Source: Kalaharituber pfeilii (taxonomy: Eukaryota; Ascomycota; Pezizomycetes; Pezizales; Pezizaceae). Taken from it: a stretch of 64,000 nt of DNA. Position numbers and translations under genes: made by a program. Below, piece by piece: positions 31,347 through 42,205 of this stretch. The first letter of the stretch is position 1; every line of letters starts with the position of its first letter. Location: NCBI GenBank assembly GCA_015179045.1, contig WHUZ01000066.1:62001-126000 (forward strand). Reading direction: 5' to 3'. The notes beneath the pieces were generated by a model. That model was given only the letters and a program-made list of their open reading frames with translations. It was not told the origin of the DNA and did no database searches.

Positions 31347-31924
31347 TTTTTTTTTTTTTTTTTTTTTTTTAAAATCACATAACCCCGCTTACAGCGCCAA
31401 GCCATGGCAGGGTCCCTGGGCAAGCGCTCGAAGCTCGGAGACAGGCTTAACAAAGAACTTTCTATCTACTTCTACACCCTGAATCCGGAAACCTCCGGAC
31501 GGGCCAAAAATTCTGGACGGTCCTTCCGGTTTCTGCCTCAGGGAGGCCCCACTATATATCACCCCCTCTCCCCCCTCCCCTCTTCCCACACTTTCACATC
31601 CCGGCAAGCAAACTTCCCCGACGGCAAATTTTCCCGAACCGGGTCGGTAAATCGCGCGGCGCACTAAAAACCCTCCACACCTTCGCAAACCGGCCCGAAA
31701 ATTATCGCACGGCGCGCTCCTAAAACTTGATCCCGGAAAAGAACCTTTCCAACTCATCCCATTCCTCCCCATTCTCTGCCGTCCTTTTCCAGTTCTTCTC
31801 CACATCCCCCCATTCTCTGAAGCCTTCTGGGCGAAACCTCTGCTGACTGCACTGGAAGGCTAGGTGCACCCCCGTCTGGGCCTCCCCGCAGCTGCACTTC
31901 TCCGATTCCGCCGCTCCCATCCTC
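31347..31924 (-). mobile_element. LINE family-2 3' fragment (nested)
   Basis: Poly(T) at 31347-31371 followed by the family-2 tail and the RNase H/knuckle C-terminus (31720-31924; KCSCGEAQTGVHLAFQC). Flanked by AGCAACCCGGGCAA (31333-31346) and AGCAACGCGGGCAA (31925-31938), one mismatch. Homologous to 15428-15960 but more complete in the 3' UTR. Confidence 0.9.
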
Positions 31925-32059
31925 AGCAACGCGGGCAATACATGTACTTAGTTACTTTTGTTTTCGTGTCTTTAAATAAAACCTCGCCATAGCCCACAGG
32001 GCGGCATGCGAGTACTGATATAAAAAAAAAAAAAAAAAAAAAAATTCCTCCCCCTCATT

Positions 32060-32729
32060 TCCTCTTGTTCCGCGCTCTAGTTTTCTTTCCTTCCATTATT
32101 CCCCTGTACCATCCAGGCCGATGCCGGATCCTCTAACGTAACCCCGTCAGCTCCACACCTCAGAGACTCATTCGCTGGAGTCCGGTTCCCGTTTATGTGT
32201 GTTCAAGGCGGGTAGTAACGCAAAGCCGGAAGCTCAACAAAGCCGGGAGCTGAAGGCTCCTTGAAGGCTCTTTTTACTAGTTCATATATGCGAACCGAAA
32301 CCGAGATGGTCACATAAATATATCTCCAACATGTGAGCAAAAACGGTGGATTTGGCGCCCCTGGTGTTTTCGATGGTTTGTGGTACAGGGATGGGAATGG
32401 TGAGCAAGATGCTCAAAGAGGTTATGCAACTGGAATGGGTCTCGCCATAGCCCATACGGCGGCATGCGAGTAATGATAAAGGAAAAAAAGAAAAAAAAAA
32501 GAATGGGCGCTTATATTAGATATCTTAGAACATGACCCCCAGCGGCGTGAATTCTTATTTGTCAAAGTACGAGATCGGTCATGTTTACCGATAGGGTGCC
32601 CAGCAACTTCTACGTTGTGCCGAATTAGCTGCAGTATAATTAACAGGGACAGAGCTTGGAATTGGACACCTTTATAGACCTTATGATGGGAATGATTTTT
32701 GGTTAGAATTGATTCATAATGGCCGCTAT
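32060..32729. other. Duplicated non-coding DNA, copy 2
   Basis: Matches about 12419-13100, including the shared tail-only insertion at about 32440-32500. No gene seen. Confidence 0.55.
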
Positions 32730-33102
32730 CTAGGGAGCGCAGGATGTAAAACCAGAGTGTGAATAACCCTCGTTGGGACAGCCCGGAGTGCCACTGGTGC
32801 AGGAGGGAAGAGGAGGCAACTGACTACCTGATGGATAGATGCCAAGTAGGGCGAAAGCGATGGCCTGGCGCGAAGGAGATGCTAACAAGACCTCCTCAGG
32901 CGAAGGAGGAAGGGGGGGATACGCTTGCGGAGAGGATGGCATTGGTGGTGGGAAGCGAGTAAAGCCCATATTTTTACGTTTGAGGCTAATTAGTTTCATA
33001 TTTCTCTTTTTCGTTATCTCCTTTGTATATTATCGCATCATAGCCCCAAGAGTGGCACACGAGTAATGATATCTTAAAACAAAAAAGATAAAGAAAAAAA
33101 AA
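32730..33102 (+). mobile_element. LINE family-1 3' fragment with tail
   Basis: Frame 32759-32962 has SPECHWCRREEEATDYLMD. The 3' UTR leads to a diverged tail (CATCATAGCCCCAAGAGTGG at about 33036-33055, then ACACGAGTAATGATAT) and A-rich end at about 33102. Copy 1 has only the part up to 13365. Confidence 0.72.
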
Positions 33103-33981
33103 CATCGTTTGGTTGCTGTGATTTAAAGCAATCCCCCTTCCTAGAGTTGGATAAACTTCTCAAAAGTTTGAAAAAATTGCCTACTGGATATACAGTCCTT
33201 ACACAACACAGGCACATGTACTAGTCACCGGAACCCACCAGAACCGAGACCATAGACTCACCTCCACGATATCCTCCTGCGAGGAGGCCCAAGGTTACAG
33301 CCATTGTGCACATTCCAACGCTCCGGCGCTGCTGGCTGTCATTATTGCTTGTTATCCCTCCTTTGATAACAATAAAGTTTTTATCGAAAACTAAATGTGT
33401 ATCAACACAGACGGACAGTATGAATCTCCCTTCTTGCGTACGTTCACTTTCTCATTAGCAACCCTCTACAAGAGTGGTAACCAGGAGATTGAGTAACAAC
33501 AGGTCCGCTCAAACCCGTTGTACACGACGTTCTGTTCAATCTTAGATCCCTCATATGGTAGCAAAAAACGTACATCTATTATCGGATGCAAACGAGACAG
33601 TCTATTGAAAATTACAAACCTTCTGTGGCTGGGAAGGGTTTGCTCCTCGATCTACAGCTTCAGTAATTCCTCGTTCTGCTGTTCCTGTGTAGTCTTGGTA
33701 TCAGGCAACGGTGACCCCTGAACGTGCTGTGAATGGGTAGAAAGTGCGTTATCTGGACAGATTGATAACATATCGCATGAGGATTCGCAATGAGCTTACA
33801 TACCGGTTAGGCGACGACAACTGGGGCACAAGTGTGCATTGCTGAGATTGTTTATCAAGCAGTGTTCTCTGCTCACAGTTTACAACGGCGAAAAATCATT
33901 TATCGATGATCGCCTCTGGGGACTTCCTGGAGAGCAAACACATCTTAAATTTCAGCTAGCAATGGACAGCAAGCAAAATAT
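33103..33981. other. Intergenic, no gene recognised
   Basis: Small open frames only, none with recognisable features. Confidence 0.4.
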
Positions 33982-34325
33982 GTAATTTACTATGATGACA
34001 GTTGTTGACAATGGTATAGTGCAACGTCCAGTCTTTCCACCATGTTCTGTTCTTCTATATCATTCTGTAATGTTCTACCACTTTCTAATACTTTCTAGTT
34101 TTCTCATGCGTCTTCATTTGTCATACATCATGTTTTCTAGATGTTTCTGTCTCTACGTTCTTTACTCTTGATACTTCTAGATATTTCTAAAGTCTTGTGA
34201 GCATCACGTTACATACACGTGACTTGCTGTTTCCATTCCTTATTTGGAATATCTAAATTCTCTTTGTGCTCGAGATCTCAATTATAAATAGGTCTCCAAC
34301 TTCCTCCTGTACGTCGGTTGAACCT
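33982..34325. repeat. Possible solo LTR-like segment
   Basis: Starts with the 40-bp repeat shared with 18869-18908. It is T-rich with several short TTCTA-type motifs, has a TATA-like TTATAAATAGG at about 34284-34294 and ends near CTCTAACA (about 34350). No matching target duplication was found, so LTR identity is a guess. Confidence 0.3.
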
Positions 34326-34332
34326 CAATCAA

Positions 34333-34990
34333 TCAAGACTTCGTCCTTCCTCTAACAACAGTTAGCTTCTCGTCTCGTTGTAACGCAAATCCTGCCGCAC
34401 AGTAGCCACTCCACTTACTTTCTGGCTTCTTGGTGAGGAAATTCTTGCTCCTCTCATTTTGTGGCCGTTTCCCCCAGGTCCGAGTAACCTTCTCCCCCCT
34501 CTCCAAACTCCTCCTCTTTCTTCTCCTCTCCTTTTGTACGTGCCGTCTGGATGTCATTATCTCCTATCGACCTCTTTAGTCAAATGCAGCTTGTTCTCCT
34601 ATTCCTCCTCCTTTTCCTCCTCGCTTTTCGAATCGTTCTCGTCATAGCCGTTAGGGCTGCATACAAGTAATGATATCTAAAAATTAAAAATAAAAATTGG
34701 AATCATCGTTGAAAGATCCCGAAAGGTCTCAGTGAAATTGTCCGTGCAAACTACCATCTCTGTATAACAATTGATGGAGCTGGGAAGCACCTTATGGTTG
34801 TGGGATGTTCACCAAGGAGCAAAGGATCTGGCCGGGATATGTCGAAGGAAACTGTAAAGGGATTGTGAAGAGGAGGTGAAGAGAAGAGGTATGTAGGGCG
34901 AGATCATGCTCATCAATAAGTCTCTGAGCAGCTGGATGAAGTTGGTTTCGGTTTCCCTCCAGTTCTATTCCTGATACAATTCAGATTCGC
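34333..34990 (-). pseudogene. Family Y paralogue, disrupted (Y1)
   Basis: Nucleotide and protein similarity to Y2 at 37154-37684: plus-strand CTCATCAATAAGTCTCTGAG near 34909 corresponds to CTCATCAATCAGTCTCTGAG near 37589. The C-terminal frame keeps HVQKERRRKRRS and ERSKNFLTKKPES, like Y2's GRSKRFITKRPER. The middle is interrupted by a LINE-tail insertion (about 34638-34700) and frameshifts. The neighbouring DNA to 36760 also resembles Y2's upstream DNA, so this is a diverged tandem duplicate invaded by retro-inserts. Confidence 0.72.
34638..34700 (+). mobile_element. LINE family-1 tail insertion inside Y1
   Basis: CGTCATAGCCGTTAGGGCTG, CATACAAGTAATGATATC, then A-rich. Flanks GAATCGTT / GAATCATCGTT only loosely resemble a duplication. 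It breaks the Y1 coding region. Confidence 0.6.
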
Positions 34991-35169
34991 TGATCCTATG
35001 GAGTTCATTGTATTACAGATTGGTCCAGATTGATCTGTAGTAGATGCATGCTCCAATGTGGTTCAGAAAGCTGGTAGCCTGTTTAGAGGCTGTATTGGTG
35101 TCGAGAGAGTAGCAAAAGTGGGTGGAGCAGCAGGAGAATGGGGAGGAGGTGGATATCCTGGAACAACTG

Positions 35170-35232
35170 CCCTGCCATGGCGAACAGCTACAAGCGGGGT
35201 CACGTGAAATAAAAAAAAAAAAAAAAAAAAAA
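35170..35232 (+). mobile_element. 63-bp tail-only retro-insertion (family-2-like tail)
   Basis: CCCTGCCATGGCGAACAGCT, ACAAGCGGGGTCACGTGAAA, T and A-run. Flanked by a perfect 15-bp duplication ATCCTGGAACAACTG at 35155-35169 and 35233-35247. Confidence 0.92.
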
Positions 35233-35469
35233 ATCCTGGAACAACTGTTCCACTCACTGAAAGCGTAGAGGGGAGGCGCAGGAATTTTCGCGCTCGCGGC
35301 GGGGAGGGGACGAATTTTCGTTTGTGGAGGTGGCGGTGGAAGAATGACGTAGTTATTTTCAAGTGCCGCGTGGAGGTGCGGCGGGGAGGGGGCGCGAGTC
35401 TCGCATGTAGAGCAGGCGGTGGAGGAGTAAGTAGATATGCTTGCCTCCGAGCATCCAGGGTTTAGACCC

Positions 35470-35531
35470 AGGGGGCCCTGCCATGGCGAGCAGCTGCAAG
35501 CGGGGTTACGTGAAATAAAAAAAAAAAAAGG
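35470..35531 (+). mobile_element. Family-2-like tail with poly(A)
   Basis: CCCTGCCATGGCGAGCAGCT and GCAAGCGGGGTTACGTGAAA plus A-run. Target duplication not found. Confidence 0.6.
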
Positions 35532-36189
35532 TCTGCAGGTGATTGCTCTTTCTGGGTCGTCCAAAACAACCATAGATAGAATCGTCGTACATGTCACTTC
35601 TCGGTTTCTATTGCCATCATCCTTTCCATTATTCTCAGGCCCAACACTTATGTCTTTCTCGCGCGCCTACTCCCGTTCCCTTGACAAACTTCTTGCACTA
35701 TTCCGCAGGGGTGTGAACAGCACTCTTCGAACTTTGGCCTCATCTTATCAAAGGGGATTGAACTGGCATTTTCCGGCGTGATAATTTCCACCTCCCATTC
35801 TTAACTCTGCAGTGCTGTAATACGCGTGCAGTTCTGATTCTAGCATCACTTGAATAAGGTTCCATAAGGAGACGCTCAACCTCTTTTTGAACTCAATCAC
35901 AGTCCTCGCTGCATTCAAACTCGCTTCTTGGGATCAAACACCATGTGAGGCTACATTGCCTGAAATACCTGCTGATATCCACCTTTGGCAAAGAATTCCC
36001 CAGTCCTCTGCTTCAATCGTGGAGATGAACCCTTCATAACGCTTTAAATTTTTTTTTTCTTACTCGTATACCGCCCTGAAGGCTATGACAAGGAAGAACA
36101 CGTTTCAAGAATTTGCCAGGTTCATCCCATAATCTCGCATGCTGCCTAAAATGTTCCACACAGCTGGTTCCCATTCTTCCGCCGTATTT
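35532..36189. other. Intergenic with a minus-strand LINE tail at 36047-36091
   Basis: T-run followed by TACTCGTATACCGCCCTGAA and GGCTATGACA (reverse of the family-1 tail). No gene seen. Confidence 0.45.
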
Positions 36190-36760
36190 GAAGACTCCTC
36201 AAGCACTGGCGCCTCCATTTCTCGGAACCGGAGCAAAAGTACCTTCGGAGATATTTGGCACTAGACACTCCTCCTTATTCGAATAAATTAGAGTCATGTG
36301 AGGAGAATAATTCGAGATATGGGACTGTGTTGTGGTGAGGAACGAATTTTTATAGCCTCTCAATGATGAGGGAAGGATTTGTATGTCAGTGAGGACCCAG
36401 TCGTCAGCACCAGGGATTGTCGATACTGTGCCTTCGTTGACTGTCAAGATCTCGTTCCACGTCAAGTAGCATGTATGCCTCTATAGCCCCGTCATCTAGG
36501 GAATGGGAGGTCCTCGTTCTTGACTGGATTTTGTAGCTGGTGTGGGTGGATATCCACTGAAGCGTGGTAGGTTGCGGGGAGCTGCCCGGAGCTTCTGTGA
36601 GTACGCATGTACTACATGCAAAAGGGTCTGTCCCGAGCATTGATAAGAGATTTTCAGCCCGCATGGCCGTTAAGGGTGGTGAAAGCTGTACAGTCGATTT
36701 GGGAACGTGCTTTTTCCAATTTCTTTGTTATTTGGGTGGGCGAGACGAGAAAGAGGTGGA
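36190..36760. repeat. Diverged duplicate of 37730-38110 (upstream DNA of family Y)
   Basis: Matches include GGAGCTGCCCGGAGCTTC vs GCGAGCTGCCCCGGGATTG, CTACATGCAAAAG vs CTACGTGCAAAAG, and CAAGTAG.A.GT..G near 36461 and 37879. Together with Y1 this makes 34333-36760 an older tandem copy of 37154-38110. Confidence 0.55.
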
Positions 36761-37153
36761 GGCATTGTTCCTTTACCTGCTGCTTGTATAAGTGCTCAGT
36801 CCACTAATTCAGCGCAGTAGAGACACGAAGCAATGGTACTCCCGGAATGTGCAATTATGGTCATGAGTGCGGTAATATTGCAAACTGATAACCAATCATA
36901 GGTGTAATAAACGTAGAGACCATAACTGAGGCGTATGTGTGGTTTGTTGAGATTGAACATATTGTTTCAAGTGGCATTCGCTGTTCACAGTGCAGATCTT
37001 CAAACACAATTGATCCGTGATTCCTTCTGGCGATCTTATTGAGCGGACAAATCAATTGTTTCAGCCGGTCAAGCATAGATACATAGAGCTAGGTTGTCAA
37101 CTAGAATGACAGTCAGCGCTTTGCATAGTTATATAGCTCAGGAGGAAGTCCAC

Positions 37154-37684
37154 CTACCTCTCTGGCCTCTTGGTAATGAACCTCTTGCTCCTTCCATTCC
37201 GCACCTTCTTCCCGGCCTCCAGACCATCCTCTCCGTGTTCTTCCCCTTTCTTTCTCTGCTCCTTCTGTAAATGCCATCGATACCGCATGACCTTATCCCG
37301 TATTCGCTTATTAGCCAGAAGTATCTTCTGCTGATATCCATCCCTCATTTCCTCGTCACTTTTTGAATCGTCTGCAAACAGCGCCAACACATCCTGGTGG
37401 AAACTATCGGTCCGCATCCCCACCTCGGTGTAGCTGATTGACCCGGGAAGCGATTTGTGGGTATAGATCCATAGGTGTTCACCAAGAAGAAATGGATCAG
37501 GTGGCGAGATGTCGATTATCGTGTTGGAGATTTGCAGGGGGATGGTAGAGAGGATGCTGAGGGAGGACGAGTGCAGAGTGATGGGATGCTCATCAATCAG
37601 TCTCTGAGCAGCTGGGTGAATTTGGGTTTGGCTGCTGGCGGAGGAAGGGGCATTGGTAATCGAAGCAGCTTGCTGTGCAGACAT
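37154..37684 (-). CDS. Family Y protein (Y2), function unknown
   Basis: I do not recognise this protein. Start chosen at the ATG at 37682-37684 (MSAQQAAS); an in-frame ATG 90 bp upstream at 37772-37774 is possible. About 176 residues: a Ser-rich N-terminus, then the family pattern (RLIDEHPITL, ISNTIIDISPP, LWIYTHKSLPGSISY) and a charged C-terminal helix region with many Lys/Arg/Glu (RDKVMRYRWHLQKEQRKKGE) ending in a basic tail. No signal peptide or membrane segment seen. Shares pattern and order with Y3 (39203-39685), Y1 and the relic at 59899-60357. The family signature is HP...L..S, LW.YT..SLPGSI, and R.MRY.W...R.R. A nucleic-acid-binding or scaffold role would fit the basic helix but is only a guess. 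Confidence 0.6.
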   Translation of the reverse strand: MSAQQAASITNAPSSASSQTQIHPAAQRLIDEHPITLHSSSLSILSTIPLQISNTIIDISPPDPFLLGEHLWIYTHKSLPGSISYTEVGMRTDSFHQDVLALFADDSKSDEEMRDGYQQKILLANKRIRDKVMRYRWHLQKEQRKKGEEHGEDGLEAGKKVRNGRSKRFITKRPER

Positions 37685-38110
37685 TTTGAAGCTGGATATG
37701 TGGTTGATGAAAGGCTTTGACAATATAGGCGTTCCAAATGTTGTGACTATATTGTGCTGAGGAAGGCCTTTCATGATCTATCACCGGTGAGGGAATTTGT
37801 GATGTTGGCGAGGTACCCGTTTGCCAAGTACTGCCGAGACTCTTGACCAGCCAACTGCCCAGCACATAATCCATATCAAGTAGTACTTGTGTGGCTATAG
37901 CCCAGGTATCCATCCAATGAAGGGATTTCCTAGAGTCGTGACTATATGTTCGTAGTAGGCCTCTGCTGAAACATTGCAGGATGCAGCGAGCTGCCCCGGG
38001 ATTGTATGAGCACGGTTATGCTACGTGCAAAAGAGTTGCCCACAGCAATATTTTTAGTTCTCATGGCTGTTGAGGGTCGTGGAAGCAGATATCTGATATG
38101 TCCCGTGGAA

Positions 38111-39202
38111 ACAAGAGAGCGTCATAATTGTTTTCATCAAGAGCATAGCAAAGTTGTATCCTTTAATGTAGCCTGTCTTAGCGTCATCTTCCTGACACCA
38201 TCTAACCCTCCAGTTGCGGAGCAAAACATGTTCGTCCAAATCTGAACCAAGAGCAGTAAATGAGTCTCAGGCCACGTAAGTGGTACATCAGGTCTGGGAT
38301 AGCTGAGGACAGCAAAGGTCCAGTTCTACTCAAGAAAAACTCTAATGTTTTGTCACTACACAATCTCATTCTAATCCCCACACAAACAAATTTCATTGAT
38401 TAAAGCTCTTTGCTCGTTCAGCATTCGTATATAGCCCATTTGAACTGCGTATGAGCTGGCACTACAAAGATGTGTGAAAAAACCTACAATACTCATGATC
38501 AACGATCTTGACTCGATAAGTAAGTCACGCTTTCGAGTGGAAAGAATTAATTAAATGCGGAAGCAATCTCGACTATGTACAGGACCCGTGACTTATATGT
38601 CCCTCGCAGCGGCCTTTGCAATCGCCACAGAAAAACTCTTCACAACGCCACAGTCAACTATCAATCAAACCGTCGGTCTATATTTTCTCCGTGTCGGTGC
38701 TAGGATTATGCCGTCGGTTCAACAGATTGAAGGTGGAAAGAACAATCCAGCGGCCTAAAAAAGAATACAGAGAAACAAGGACCAAGAAGAAAGCCATCAG
38801 GCTTGAAAAACTTGAAAGAGCTAAAGGGAGATGTTCGTAAGCTACAGCAGGCTATTCATGAACACATTCCCGTCTCGTTACGTAGAAGAATCCAAGTCGT
38901 GAAATGCAGCCTCGGAGGGTTCTCACAGTCCTCCGTTCCAGCATTCAGATGCATGTTACCATCGGGAGGAACCTCTTGTGGTCCCTGGTGGAGGTGCACT
39001 ATACAAAAGTAAGCCTCGAGAATAAAACTCAAGAGTACTAATGGATGCACGCACGTCTCGTCATCAAACCTGGGCTTGCGGCTAGTATATCCACCCGCCG
39101 CTTGGGTACTGGATCTGGGCGGACCGTACGTGTGAGTGTTCGCTAGCATATGAGAGCCGAGTGTAAATGCCTGGGGGAAAATAGGGAAGCGTTTGAAATA
39201 TT
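38111..39202. other. Intergenic, no gene recognised
   Basis: Short frames such as 38555-38758 (67 residues) have an ATG but no features that support a gene. Confidence 0.4.
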
Positions 39203-39685
39203 TTACCTTCCACGCGCCATTTGATTCTCCACGGCCTTCCGCCGCTCTTCTGCAGCTGCCGCTTGTAACTCCATGCCCTGGCGTTGCCTCCCTCTCTCAC
39301 GCTCCACTCTCCATTGATATCTCATCCTTCTGTCATAAATCCTCCTCCTAGCCTTCTCCAACGCATCTCGTACCTCCATTCGTTTCTGCCCCTCGTCTTT
39401 AGTAGCATCCCCCATAATTGAAATCTCCTTCCGCTGAAAACTCTCCATTCTCCTGGCCAGTTCGAGGAAGCCTATCGACCCGGGGAGTGAGGGGTTTGTA
39501 TATAGCCATATAGCTTCGTTAAGGTCGTTCCTCCTGTAACTTTTGGTGTCTGGAATTGTGAGAGGGATGATGATGGGGTTGCTGGAGAGGATGACGTAGG
39601 AGGATGGGCACAAGGGGAAGGGGTGTGTGCTTATGAGATGTTCGGGGGACTGCTGATCCACAGCAGGTAGAGGTAGCTCTTCCAT
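39203..39685 (-). CDS. Family Y protein (Y3), function unknown
   Basis: ATG at 39683-39685, 160 residues, stop TAA at 39203-39205. The same layout as Y2: HLISTHPFPL, IIIPLTIPDT, IWLYTNPSLPGSIGFLEL, then a long charged helix (RDALEKARRRIYDRRMRYQW) and an Arg/Glu/Ala-rich tail. Conservation of spacing and pattern despite low identity supports real coding rather than chance. Same strand as Y1 and Y2, about 1.4 kb beyond Y2. No signal peptide or transmembrane segment. Single exon as far as visible. Confidence 0.6.
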   Translation of the reverse strand: MEELPLPAVDQQSPEHLISTHPFPLCPSSYVILSSNPIIIPLTIPDTKSYRRNDLNEAIWLYTNPSLPGSIGFLELARRMESFQRKEISIMGDATKDEGQKRMEVRDALEKARRRIYDRRMRYQWRVERERGRQRQGMELQAAAAEERRKAVENQMARGR

Positions 39686-39699
39686 ATCGTAAAGCTGGA

Positions 39700-41150
39700 G
39701 GCGTTGAGGAAAATATAGTGTTTCGGTTCTTGTGGGCCCCGGGGCTCGGTTGTTGTTGTTTTGAATAGTACGCAGTCCTTGGGGGAAGTAAATAATCGTA
39801 TTACTAAGTTGCCAGGCGTGCCGGGGGTTTACTAGAAAGCCTCATTTCAGTTATTGAAGTTTGGATGCCACATATTACCAGGGCTAAGATGGAGTTAAGC
39901 ATGACGAACGACTATAGTGCGAATGAGAGTTTGGGGGAACCGGATGTGACCGCTGACATCAATAAACAGAACCCATTGGTCTTGTGTGCTAAGGTTGGAT
40001 AAACTCATCTCCGCAAGTCAGCATCAGGTTTCAGAGTGAGTCAGCATGGGATGTAGCCGAACCCCCTGTTCCGTGCGTTCCTAGGCTCAGGACATTTGTT
40101 ATTGGTATTGGCCAATGGAATACGATATTCATGCTGTTCTCATACACAGACTAATATATGCATGCTATGTTTCCTGGCACAACGGCTCAGTTGACATGGC
40201 GAAGCCGTACTAACACACGTTTTATGGCGATCACGTAGAGGCTATCCCTATGCCAAGGATATATTTTATTCAATATCACACACCAAAGGAGACAACACTT
40301 TGAGGAGATGCGTGACGACCGGATCTGCAACACTGGAGAGATGATTGAGCTATATCCAGCCCCGGACTTGGCAGAGCCTGGATTTACTTCTGCTTTGTTT
40401 CTTTCTTGGCCTTTTGCTCCTTGTATCACCTTTGTATTTTCCTCGTCATAACCGCGCTCCGGGCTATGAGGAGAGCATGCAGGGCGGTTATGACGAGAGC
40501 ACTTTCGGCCTGTGGAAGATTGCTGTTTCGAGGATCATGGATCAATCTTAGTCCCGTATTTGGACCATGAGCAATCAGTTTTATTTGCTACTAATCTTAA
40601 AATGATGGAATACTACATGTCAGTTCTCCAGTTGTTACAAGCTTTGTTCTCTATATCATCTATATTGTCTCTCTGCATGGTAGACACTCTGCACATCTGT
40701 GGCTAGAATCCTGATTCTGAGTCCGCTGTTGCAGCATCCAACAACTAGCGCGTCCCTATCAGTGCCGCTAATCGCACGCTCATATAGTGGCGGTATTACG
40801 GCGATCTATTGCACCGCCATTGAGAATTTTCTTTCTGTTCACAACAGACACCTGCACTTCTCTCAAGTACTCATTTCCACATCCACTCGTGTCTACTATA
40901 ATATACTAACGGTGTGGAACAGTCCTTGACTACCCTTCTTGTTCGCTAGCCCTCTAGTTCGGGACTGTCCATTTCAGATTACATTTACTCCATTTTCCCC
41001 AATACCGGGTAATACGTGGCAAGAATGTTGCTCATGATCAGAAAAAGTTTCAATGCAAGTCCCTCCCTAGGCCTTAACTGCCGGCTGCTCTACCCCCCTT
41101 CCTTGGCGCACCGCCGCGCCTTCCGATTCTATTGTGAACTAACGGCGGTA
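39700..41150. other. Intergenic between the Y and X arrays, with a palindrome at 40442-40498
   Basis: Arms CTCGTCATAACCGC (40442-40455) and GCGGTTATGACGAG (40485-40498) are perfectly complementary. The loop contains GGGCTATGAGGAG and AGCATGCAGGGCGG, resembling pieces of the LINE family-1 tail in both orientations. No gene seen in the rest. Confidence 0.5.
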
Positions 41151-41151
41151 G

Positions 41152-41820
41152 CAGAACCTCCGACAAGCCGCAGCCTGGACTGGAACTTCCTCGCCCCACG
41201 ACACCAGCGACGCTACCATAACCCAACGCCTCCGGGCGACGACCACAGCCAGTGCAGCTCCAACCCCTGCGGTCAATGCTCGCCATGTACACTTCGCCCC
41301 GCTTCCCTCGAGCTCCTCAGCCGAGTCTGCCGATCGCGTGACTTCAGCTGCTCTGCTGCAGCACGATGTCCACCCATACTGCCTTGCCGATGGACCCCTT
41401 ACTGTTGTCTTCAAAGTCACCGTCTTTGCAAAGCAGGCGCCCATATTCTTCCGCAGGGCATTATCCGTAGACCCCAGAAGGAATGACGCTTGCAGTACAT
41501 TCCTGGAGGTGCTGCTTCATGCGTCTCAGCAGCCAGAGACAGGCGGCCAAACGCACAACATCCGTGAACATGTCAGTAATCGGATTGAGTGGGAGGTCAG
41601 GGTGGTAATTTGGGGTGAGGAGGGAGTTAAGAGATGGATTGAGGACAGCGCAGGTGCCGCAGCTGCTCCGGACACGGAACAATACAGGCAGCAGGCACAG
41701 CGGACAGTCAGAATTAAGAGCTGTGATCCAGTGGGATGGGCAAGGTGGGTGGCTGGTTTGTGGAAGGAACACCGGCGTGGGGCCGGGGAAGGAGTGATTG
41801 TGGGAGTGGAAGTGTTCTGA
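41152..41820 (+). CDS. Family X paralogue 1, function unknown (5' end unresolved)
   Basis: The frame is open from 41152 to the stop at 41818-41820. There is no in-frame ATG before the conserved core, so a 5' exon or other start must exist. N-terminal part is Ala/Thr/Pro/Ser-rich with HFAPLPSSSS. The core reads LTVVFKVTVF, PIFFRRALSVD, WEVRVVIWGEEGVKRWIED, GWARWVAGLWKE and ends GVIVGVEVF. This matches X2-X4 in order, spacing and C-terminal position. No signal peptide, membrane segment or known domain recognised. First of four tandem members on the same strand. Confidence 0.6.
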   Translation, partial: QNLRQAAAWTGTSSPHDTSDATITQRLRATTTASAAPTPAVNARHVHFAPLPSSSSAESADRVTSAALLQHDVHPYCLADGPLTVVFKVTVFAKQAPIFFRRALSVDPRRNDACSTFLEVLLHASQQPETGGQTHNIREHVSNRIEWEVRVVIWGEEGVKRWIEDSAGAAAAPDTEQYRQQAQRTVRIKSCDPVGWARWVAGLWKEHRRGAGEGVIVGVEVF

Positions 41821-42137
41821 GAGCAAAAGTACGAGTTGCAGGAGATCATATTGCCGAGTTTGCAATAGACTCGACTGAGATCGGTTACATGAGATGATAT
41901 TCCACGGGATTAATCCTACCGGCGAGCATGCATGTGGTCGACCGTAGGGTTCACTGGTTGCTTAATTTGGCGAGCTTGGGTATCAGGGTGAGGAAAATGA
42001 TTAGGAAAATCTTGGTGGTTTTGTGGTGATTCGCATTTTCATATCCTGCTGTGATAATTTTTGCTTCATTTCTTAAGCATATCATTGCTCGATCTTAGAG
42101 TGACAGAGAAGATGCTGGATAGAACCGAAAAGCTGGA

Positions 42138-42205
42138 TTTTTTATTATATTTGTATTTTTTATTTTTTATCATTACTCGTATGCCACCCTATGGGCTATG
42201 ACGAG
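42138..42205 (-). mobile_element. LINE family-1 tail, minus orientation
   Basis: T-rich run then CATTACTCGTATGCCACCCT and ATGGGCTATGACGAG. No duplication found. Lies between X1 and X2. Confidence 0.6.

Larger units (their letters stand above)
30713..32045 (+). mobile_element. ORF1-only LINE-like element with two nested insertions
   Basis: Outer target duplication TCCTCCCCCTCATT (30699-30712, 32046-32059). Removing the nested pieces 30725-30782 and 31347-31924, each with one copy of its duplication, leaves an ORF1-type frame (about 30795-31299), a 3' UTR with CGGGCAATACATGTA, the hairpin tail and a long A-run ending at about 32044. Copy 1 has no insertion here (near 12429). Confidence 0.88.
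24547..32992 (+). repeat. Segmental duplication, copy 2
   Basis: Partner of 1-13365. It starts inside the ankyrin domain of the intact NLR gene; whether homology extends further 5' cannot be judged because copy 1 is cut by the window edge. Copy-2-specific insertions are the hAT-like MITE at 29280-29570 and the nested LINE pieces at 30713-32045. The copies are near-identical over long stretches with scattered substitutions and small indels. Confidence 0.92.
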
